A DNA stretch of 64,000 bases, from positions 29,293,637 through 29,357,636 of the forward strand of contig NC_083339.1 of assembly GCF_019175385.1 (NCBI RefSeq), read 5' to 3'. Under the pieces are notes generated by a model. The model saw only the letters and a list, made by a program, of their open reading frames with translations. It searched no databases and was not told the origin of the DNA. A program made the position numbers and the translations under genes. Every line of letters starts with the position of its first letter. Positions within the stretch are counted from its first letter, which is position 1. Shown here piece by piece: positions 56,747 to 64,000 of the stretch. The DNA is from Lycium barbarum. Lineage: Eukaryota > Streptophyta > Magnoliopsida > Solanales > Solanaceae.

Positions 56747-57060
56747 AAGAGACATGCAGAAGAGTGTAGTATTATTATGGATGTGTGTTATAAGTGTGGT
56801 CTCTGAGGCCAAATGTAGAGACATTACCCTTCGGTTAGTTATGGCAGTACCAATAATGGTGTTTGGGAAGTTCAGCCCACTGGGCCAGTCGCAGCCGCAT
56901 CAGTAACACTTTTCCCGGTCCATAGCATTCAGACACCAACAGATTGAGGCACAGGTAGGAGTGAAGTTTCAGGATCAAATGGGGGTCAAACCAGTTATCA
57001 TGATATGGTTAGTTTTTAGCCTTCAGAGACGCCGCCAAACATTGTCGTAGCTATGCCGAT
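56747..57060 (+). pseudogene. E5 gag, multi-knuckle region (right part)
   Basis: This continues the split knuckle with H and C ligands (R-H-A-E-E-C at about 56751-56768). It is followed by a knuckle beginning C-Y-K-C-G at about 56790, whose His is Gln and last Cys is Tyr and which has two stops. Downstream is a Ser/Thr/Gly-rich tail typical of the gag-protease linker. Decay is heavier than on the left side. Confidence 0.65.
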
Positions 57061-58322
57061 AATTTTTCCTTTTTGATATGTATGAGCTGGTATTGCCCCT
57101 TGATCTATTATGTTCGTAGTGGCTATCTCATGATTGAAAGTTCAGAGTAGAGTATTTTAATTTCTCCCTTCAAGGATGTAGACATATTCCAGTATTATTG
57201 TGTATGTGGCTAAGAGAAAGTAGTGTTCGACCAGAAGATATGATTAGATGATGTTGAGTCTGTTGACATAGTCCTAACTTGTTTAAGGGTCTTAGGCAGC
57301 ATTAGAGGGCGTAGTGTTTGTAATTTTTCTTAAGAGGATTATTTTGATAGGTAATAGAGAAGGTAAGTAAGGAAATGAAAATATAAGTCTTATGATGATA
57401 GTCTTAGAGGCAGAATCAGAAGAAAGATCGGATGACGACTTATTGCTAAACTTAAGGGATCCACATACTTAAAATGTCAGCTTTTGAACCAAGGAGGAGA
57501 TGGTACGATAAGGTACCGAGGCATATTATGTGTTCCATATATCGACAAGTGTTGAGGAAGAAAAAATTGAAGTGATGCCCAGATGTACTCTACTCATACC
57601 TTACATACCCATGCTCATGTTAGAGCTTTACGCGCCACATTTATGATTCAGGAATTAAGACTCCATAATGATAGCAAGCTATGCAAAAGAAATATTCTAT
57701 CAAGTTTCGCGCGTTAGGTTGTGCTCATGTCTAAAGTTAAAATCATATTCATGTCTCACGTAGCTATCGTGTTTATATACCTATGTCCATGCTCTAGCTT
57801 CTAAGTGCTTTCCGAATATGATGGGATCCATACCTATTCCTTGAACAAGAGGAGGATGCCAAAGGTAAATAACTTATTTTGACCCCAATGATTATGCTAT
57901 CCACGTTCCCATGTACTCGTACCCACGATCCATTTCTTCATGCATTCCACTTATAGCGGTGTCATAATAATGATATTGACAGGTAATGATGAAAGTAAGT
58001 CAAGATGAATGTCCTGCCCACGACTCAATGAAATTCAAGCTTATGTTCCTCTCGCTAATGTTTTACGATCATGATGACAATAATCAATTATGAGGGTAGG
58101 TTATGAGTAAAGAAGATGTTAGGATAATTCTTAGTTTCCTCTCCAAGGGAATTTTTGATACCATCTCGTAACTTAGTACAAAGGATGCCCTTTTCTTTGC
58201 CTAAGTACCCATGCCCGGTTTGTGATCAAAGTGACTTCTACTCATCTCTTAGGTGCACGATAAATGAAGTATTCATGCCTATGATTCATTCCTTCATTAA
58301 CTTTATTTTATGATGATGGTCT
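57061..58322 (+). pseudogene. E5 polymerase/3' remnant
   Basis: Mostly unrecognisable. Around 57500-57560 a 'RYRGILCVPYIDK'-like phrase resembles the segment that precedes the integrase zinc finger. After about 57600 I see no domain. All frames are interrupted. Confidence 0.4.
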
Positions 58323-61004
58323 TGTTAACACCCAAATCACTATCTGTGTGGGAACCTACCATTTCCCACCATAGTAGGCGAACCCATCCCTTAATCATCA
58401 ACTCAAATGCAGTAAAGTAAATAAGAAGGTAAAATATAAGTCTAAAATATAAATAAGGATATGTGCGGAAATACAAATAAAATCCCCAAGAACTAGTCTG
58501 ACTCGTACAAGAGCGACTACGTAAATGTCTAAATATACAAGTCTGTAAATCAAATAAACAACTATATGAATGGAAGAATATAAAAAATAGGATAGATGAG
58601 TCTCTAGGCAGCGGCTCGTCAGATGCTCACCTTAGATACTCGTAAGCAAGGCCTCGGGAATCAGTCATAAGGTGTGGAAGTAGAGACTGTCACGTACTCT
58701 GCAATCAAAAAAGAATGCAGCAAGATAGTATCAGCAAAAACACTATGTACTGGTAGGTATCATAGGCCAACAACAGTTAGGTAACATATATATTGGAAGA
58801 ACTGAAGAATAAACAAGCTCGCAATCAAGTACAAACACAACACAGTCCAAGAAAAATTACTCAAGTATAGTAGTATCAAGTCATAGCCTAGGTGAAAGTT
58901 TCTAATCCTCGAGTCCATCTTTCTTAGTAAACTCTTACAAGTACACAACAATTTAAATGAATCATCAACCAAGGAATCAATGAGGAAATGTACCATGCAA
59001 TAATAAGAGATTCAATGCAAATGAAATATGATGATATGCAATGCACTGGCCAAATGCAATCACCTCACACACATGCTATGGGCGGAATACCTCCATGCCT
59101 CGATAGTCATGACCTATAGGGGACCCATGAAGTCCACATACCAGTCACTCCGTAGACAGCCCAGAGATGACTCCACAACACCAACCACACAGCTAGCCAT
59201 TCCGCACACAGCCTAGAGATGGCTACACCATCAAATATTTTCTAAGAATCATGGATATTTCCTTCTCACTTATCATCATTAACACCAATCACAGGTAATA
59301 TCAATGTAACATGGACATAAGGCTGAATGCAATGCAAAATAACAATAACAATCCCAATCTTGCCACACATGGACACATGTCACAATATCAATATCAAGTC
59401 AAGTCCTTTCCTCTATCCATGATAATGTCAAGATAAGTGAGAGACAACCGTATTATAATCCCAATATGAAAACTAAGTACAAGTCCAATATCACACACAT
59501 GGCGACGAGCCAATAAATCAGAAAGAGGTGACAAGCCCGCAAATCAGTCAACAATACGAAACCTAAGCAATTCATTCCAACTTCATACCCGAAGGCGTAA
59601 CATGCATTCTCTGACAATCACTAACTCTGCATATGCTTCGCTAACCAAAGTATAACTAGAAGGTAAGCCGTAACCTACCTGGCTGTCGAGCTGGAGCCAC
59701 GAATAATCAAATCTTTTCCATGCCTTCCCGGAGATCCTCTAAGTACTCAAAGTCTATCCATTATCAAATTCTAAGTTAGAAATAAGGAATAACGATACCC
59801 ATAATGCTGCATTATCGTTTGAATAAAAAACAACTAAGGAAAAGATGGAAACGGGCCCATAAGGGTAAAACGAGTGTTTCGAAGATGGAATAGGTAACCC
59901 AATGTTCTAGAAGTTCAATTCTACTCCTCAATTGCTAAACTAGCTCAAGAATTGGTCAATTTCATCATTCAAGTCAAAACCCCCAAATTTAAGTATAAAC
60001 CCTAACATTCAATCTTTTAATTCATCGACTATAATGGAAGATTCAAGCCAATTTGTCACTAATTAATCAAATTCCTTGCTCAGATTAGTCAAATCTATCA
60101 ACAAATCTCATATTAGATGGCTAAATATCAAATAGTAAAGTAAAGGTCAAAACGCATCTTCTTCCTTAAGTTCTATAGATTTTCTACCATGGATTTATGC
60201 TTAAGAAGGGTAAATGAATGAAGTCAAGGTTAGAGAGCATACCCCAAGAGAAATCTTCTTAGAACCTCTTCAATTCGCCTCAAAGACACCAAGGAACAAT
60301 AAATGTAGGAATAGGAAATGAAGCATTTTACTTAACATTAAATAGGATTCTGGTCTACATCACCCGCCGCAACGGTAGAGGGTCTGCGATAGCGGGACCG
60401 CTCCGGCAGCTCACCCTTCGCCACAGCGGAGCCCTGTTCACTGTAGTGGATTACTACGAATCGACTCCAACACGCCATAGCGGACCAAGCCTCACCGAGG
60501 TGGGTCCGCTACAGTGCACAAGGTGCCGTCACAGAGGGAATTAGACACCAGAAAAATGTTGGTTTTTCACCAACTCCTTCCCAAAACCCCACAATCACCC
60601 GAGACCTCCTAGATAAAAACCAGGCATGCCACCAAACATAAAAACGCGCTACAAACTCACTCGTGGTATTGAAATTCCTAACGGAGGTCTAATTGACCAG
60701 GTTAACACCAAATGGTCAAAGATCAACTATCCAACCGATCACCCAAAACGATCCTGAGTGCCTCGGGAATTGAACTCAACATCCCAACAAGTTATTATCG
60801 ACCATACGGACCTCTCAAAATCGACGGATTTTTGAAAAATTTAGGTTACCAAAAAGTCAACTATAGGTCACCCATTTTTCACTTTAAGGCTTTATTTCAC
60901 AGGGAACCGTGCCAGCCATCCCTGCGGGTCAAAATCGTACTAATAGGGCTCGGGGAAGGGTTACCTGGGTTAAAAGCACTATAACGATCAAAGGGGTCAT
61001 TACA
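58323..61004 (-). repeat. E6 3' LTR
   Basis: It starts with a variant TGTTAACACCC and ends GGGGTCATTACA at 61004, 2682 bp. It parallels the E2 LTR in overall order, including CACTCCGCACACA-type units (59145-59222) and a GC-rich array with GATAGCGGGACCGCT near 60390-60410. The donor-like site is weaker than in other LTRs (GGG|GTATGC, GT 60242-60241). Confidence 0.85.
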
Positions 61005-61260
61005 TCAGATACCAATTAAAAAATCGCTCGTCCTCGAGTGACAAGGAAAAGAACGGGGGAAAGCTCCTAAGTCAGCAAACAACTGAGAATATTTGGAACG
61101 CATATCGGACTCGATCTCCCATATGGCCTCCTCAATAAGACAATGCTTCTGTTGCACCTTAACATAAGCTATCTCTTTAGACCTCAACTTTCTCACCTGC
61201 CTATCTAAGCTCATAACAAAGATTCTCATCAACAACATAGAATCCCAACGAATGATTTAA
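61005..61260 (-). pseudogene. E6 chromodomain-like C-terminus
   Basis: 'LDRQVRKLRSKEIAYVKVQ' leads to 'EEAIWEIESDM', then the coding end and the GGACGAGCG element next to the LTR. The expected Trp after 'VKVQ' is Gln. The sequence abutting the LTR (61005-61019) is again PBS-like rather than polypurine. Confidence 0.82.
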
Positions 61261-62418
61261 GACAAGTCTAAATGGTACCACTTCCGTATAGAAACATGGA
61301 ATACCGGATGAATACCTGACAAGCCTGGTGGCAAGGCTAACTCATAAGCAACAGCACCAACACGACGGAGAATCTCAAATGGTCCAATGTATCTCGGGCT
61401 CAACTTGCCCCTCTTTCCAAATTGCATAACACCCTTCATGGGTGAAATCTTCAGAAGAACTTGCTTACCCTCCATACACTCTGAATCCCGAACCTTCTAG
61501 TCCGCATACATGTTTTTCCTAATCTGAGCTGCCAGAAGCTTTTCCTGAATAAGCTTCACCTTTTCCAAAGACTCCCTCAGTAAATCTGTACCCCAAGGTC
61601 GAACTTCAAAAGCATCAAACCACCCAATAGGAGAATGACACCTCCTACCATATAAAGACTCGAACAGCGCCATATCAATACTCGAATAGTAGCTATTATT
61701 GTACGTGAACTCTGACAAGGGTAAGAACTTGTCCCAATGACCACCAAAATCAATAACACTGGCTCTCAATATATCTTTAAGCACCTAACTAGTCATCTCG
61801 GACTGACCATAAGTCTGTGGATGAAACGCGGTGCTAAGATCTAACTGAGTACCCAACTCATCCTGCAAGGTCTTCAAGAAATGAGAGGTAAACTGAGTAC
61901 CTCGATCGAAAATAATGGAAATAAGAACCCCGTGCAATCGCACTATCTCTCAGACGTAAATCCTAGCCAACTTCTCTGCATTATAAGTAACCTTAACTGG
62001 GACGAAATGTGTAGACTTAGTCAACCGATCAACAATAACACAAAACTAAATCGAACTTGCCCAAGCCCTTCGGAAGACCTACAACAAAATCCATGACAAT
62101 CCTCTCTCACTTCCACTAGGGAATGGGCATCCTCTGAAGCACCTCACCAGGTCTCTAGTGCTCATACTTGACTTGCTGGTAATTCAAACACTGAGCAACG
62201 AAATATGAAATATCTCTCTTTATCCTGCACCACCAATAGTGTTGTCTCAAATCACGATACATCTTAGTCGCACTTGGATGAATAGAATACCTAGGGCTAT
62301 GAGCCTCCTCCAAAATCAAGAGAATCAGACAACCCACATGAGGAACGCACACGCATCCGTTGATCCTCAAAATCCCCTCGTCATCAAGCACGACCTCCTT
62401 GGCCTCACCACTCAACAC
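61260..62418 (-). pseudogene. E6 integrase
   Basis: The N-terminal zinc region (62310-62160) has both His, and the Cys pair is reduced to C-L-N-Y. The core begins 'MDFVVGLP' (about 62090, first Asp present) and is then scrambled by stops and frameshifts at 62080-61840. The Glu of the 'GQSE' block is present near 61810. The C-terminal part (61784-61497 and 61475-61257) keeps 'EFTYNNSYYSSID', 'LYGRRCHSP', 'LLKISPMKG' and 'HPVFHVS'. It inserts cDNA into the genome in live relatives; here it is inactive. Confidence 0.85.
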
Positions 62419-62534
62419 CTTATCATGAATCTTACATAACAGGACATCCTCAAACTGCTATGTCCTGATCTGCACAAGAGAGCCGACCTCGCCTCAACAC
62501 ATACTAAAACCCTGATCGAATCTGAAATATAAAC

Positions 62535-63016
62535 CTACATAAGACTGTTAGCCAGAGTCTGAACCTCCATGGCTAAAGGATGCACCGAAGCAATTAACCG
62601 AGCTAAACTGCCCATACTCACTGTCTTTCGTCTCAATGCATCAGCTACCACATTAGTTTTTCTCGGATGGTAAAGAATAGTGATATCATAATCCTTAAGT
62701 AGCTCCATCCATCTATGCTGTCTAGAATTGAGATCTTCTGGTTGAACACATGTTGTAGATTGCAATGATCGGTGAATACCTCAAATTAGACCCCATACAA
62801 ATAATGCCTCCAAATCTTCAACGTAAAGACTACCGCTGCCAACTCCAAATCATGAGTAGGGTAGTTCTTCTCGTGAATCTTCAACTGTCTAGAAGCATAG
62901 GCAATGACCTTGCCCTCTTGCATCAATACGGTGCCCAAACCAATATAAGACGCATCACAACATACTGAGAAATCCTTACCCTCCACGGGTAATGCCAAAA
63001 TTAAAGCTGTAGTCAA
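62535..63016 (-). pseudogene. E6 RNase H
   Basis: 'CCDAS' (Asp), 'HDLELAA' (Glu), 'FTDH' (Asp) and 'VVADAL' (Asp) are all present, so the catalytic set is intact. It is interrupted by a stop near 62786 and a frame change near 62765. Confidence 0.88.
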
Positions 63017-63061
63017 TAAGGTCTTGAACTTTTGGAAGCTCTCTTCACAAGCATTGGACCA

Positions 63062-63964
63062 CTAAAAAGGAACCTTTTTTTGAGTCAATCGAGTCAGGTG
63101 CGAAGAAATAGAAGCAATCTCTTTCACAAACCGACAGTTGTAACTAGCCAAACCCACGAAGCTACGAATCTCAGTCACTAAAGTGGGCCTCGCCCAATCC
63201 CTAACAGCCTCAAACTTCTTGGGATCAACGATAATCCCGTCCTTTAATACCACGTGGCCCAAGAATGCCACTGAATCAAGCCATAACTTACACTTAGAAA
63301 ACTTGGCATACAGATCATTTTCCTTCAATAACCTAAGAACAATCCTTAAATGACGCTCATGCTCTTCCTCGCTCTTCGAATACACCAGGATATCATCAAT
63401 CAATACTATGACTAAGGAATCCAAGTATGGTTTGAAAATGCCATTCATCGAATCCATGAAAGTTTTCGGGGCATTCGTAAGCCCAAAAGACATAACAAAG
63501 AACTGTTAATGACCATAACGAGTCCTAAATGCCGTCTTCAAAATATCCTCAACCTAAATCTTCAGCTGGTGATAGCCTGACCTCAAATCAATCTTCGAAA
63601 ACACATAAGCACCCTGAAGCTATTCGAACAAGTCATCAATGCGAGGAATAGGATACTTATTTTGAAAGGTGACTTTGTTCAACTAGCAGTAATCAATACA
63701 CATCCACGTCGTGCCATATTTCTTCTTCACAAATAGCACGGGAGCGCCCCAAGGGGAAACGCTCGGTCTGATGAAACCCTTACTCAAAAAATTCTGTAAT
63801 TGTTCTTTTACCTCTCTCAACTTAGCAGGTGCCATCATATATGGCGAACTAGAAATAGTGTGAGTTCCCAGCTCAAGATCGATACATAAATTAATGTCGC
63901 GATCGGGTAGCATATTCGAGATATCTGAAGGGAATACCTCTGCGAACTCGCACATAACAGGCAC
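63062..63964 (-). pseudogene. E6 reverse transcriptase
   Basis: Two open segments (63964-63683 and 63493-63062) and a link with four or five stops. Motifs present are 'GFIRPSVSPWGAPVLF', 'WMCIDY', 'KIDLRSGYHQLK', 'MSFGLTNAP' and L-I-D-D at 63403-63392. All catalytic aspartates survive. Most stops are TAG at positions where relatives have Gln or Arg, consistent with C-to-T decay. Beyond 63964 the frame continues into protease outside the window. Confidence 0.9.
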
Positions 63965-64000
63965 ATACTCAAGCGGCGGAGAATCAACACTAGTATGACG

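Larger units (their letters stand above)
54111..58322 (+). mobile_element. E5: plus-strand gypsy remnant
   Basis: Only the interior is visible: a gag knuckle region at 54111-54454, continued at 56747-57060 after solo LTR S7, then decayed polymerase sequence to 58322, where E6's LTR begins. The left side is cut at 54110 by the E1 junction. No LTR of E5 can be assigned. Confidence 0.6.
58323..64000 (-). mobile_element. E6: minus-strand gypsy chromovirus, runs off window
   Basis: It comprises a 3' LTR at 58323-61004 and pol on the minus strand to the window edge, with chromodomain, integrase, RNase H and RT in the expected order. It is the best preserved gypsy pol here, with stops scattered but active-site residues largely kept. 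It belongs to the same broad family as E4 and E2, judged by LTR edges and near-identical protein blocks. The 5' part lies beyond 64000. Confidence 0.9.

Overview
This window looks like heterochromatic plant DNA. I found no host gene, tRNA, rRNA or other structural RNA gene. It is almost entirely a stack of nested, decayed retrotransposons. Most are Ty3/gypsy elements of chromovirus (Tekay/Del-like) type: gag with a CCHC knuckle, then protease, RT, RNase H, integrase and a C-terminal chromodomain-like tail, with a primer-binding site resembling TGGTATCAGAGC. One plant L1-type LINE is also present. The LTR style (ends TGTCACGACCC and GGTGTAACA, long 2-3 kb LTRs, GCTACAG arrays before the TATA box) suggests an asterid, most probably Solanaceae. 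That placement is an inference from memory of such repeats, not from a search.

Layout. E1 is the outer host, a minus-strand gypsy element. Its 3' LTR is cut off on the left and resumes at 20072-21889. Its body is scattered over 21890-21974, 36231-36974, 46566-46640 and 48943-52867, and its 5' LTR is 52868-54110. E2, another minus-strand gypsy element (1116-20071), lies inside E1's 3' LTR. E2 was itself hit by a plus-strand LTR S1 (1-1115), solo LTRs S2 (4542-6838) and S3 (7286-11588, which contains a further LTR S4 at 7722-10226), and solo LTR S5 (15529-18628). E3, a plus-strand gag-only derivative (21975-36225, TSD TAATT), lies in E1's 3' internal region, and its 3' LTR carries a 7.3-kb minus-strand LINE (26435-33712, 17-bp TSD). 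E4 (36975-46560, plus strand, TSD TACAC) and a truncated LTR S6 (46641-48942) both interrupt E1's integrase. On the right, plus-strand element E5 (54111-58322) is broken by solo LTR S7 (54455-56746) inside a zinc knuckle. E5 is then broken by the 3' LTR (58323-61004) of minus-strand element E6, whose pol runs off the window at 64000.

No element is intact. E6 pol is the best preserved of the gypsy set, with RT and RNase H catalytic residues present but several stops. E4 has lost catalytic acids of both RT and integrase by G-to-A changes. The target-site duplications and paralogous empty sites allow the insertion order to be read directly.

The most interesting signals are regulatory and recur across unrelated LTRs: short self-complementary arrays immediately upstream of TATA boxes, and consensus 5' splice-donor-like sites downstream of them. 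E3 and E4 also have acceptor-like tracts directly at the gag ATG. A further oddity is a primer-binding-site look-alike that abuts the 3' LTR where a polypurine tract is expected. There is also an 0.8-kb inversion that flips the PBS of E4. I did not find evidence of a new enzyme system.
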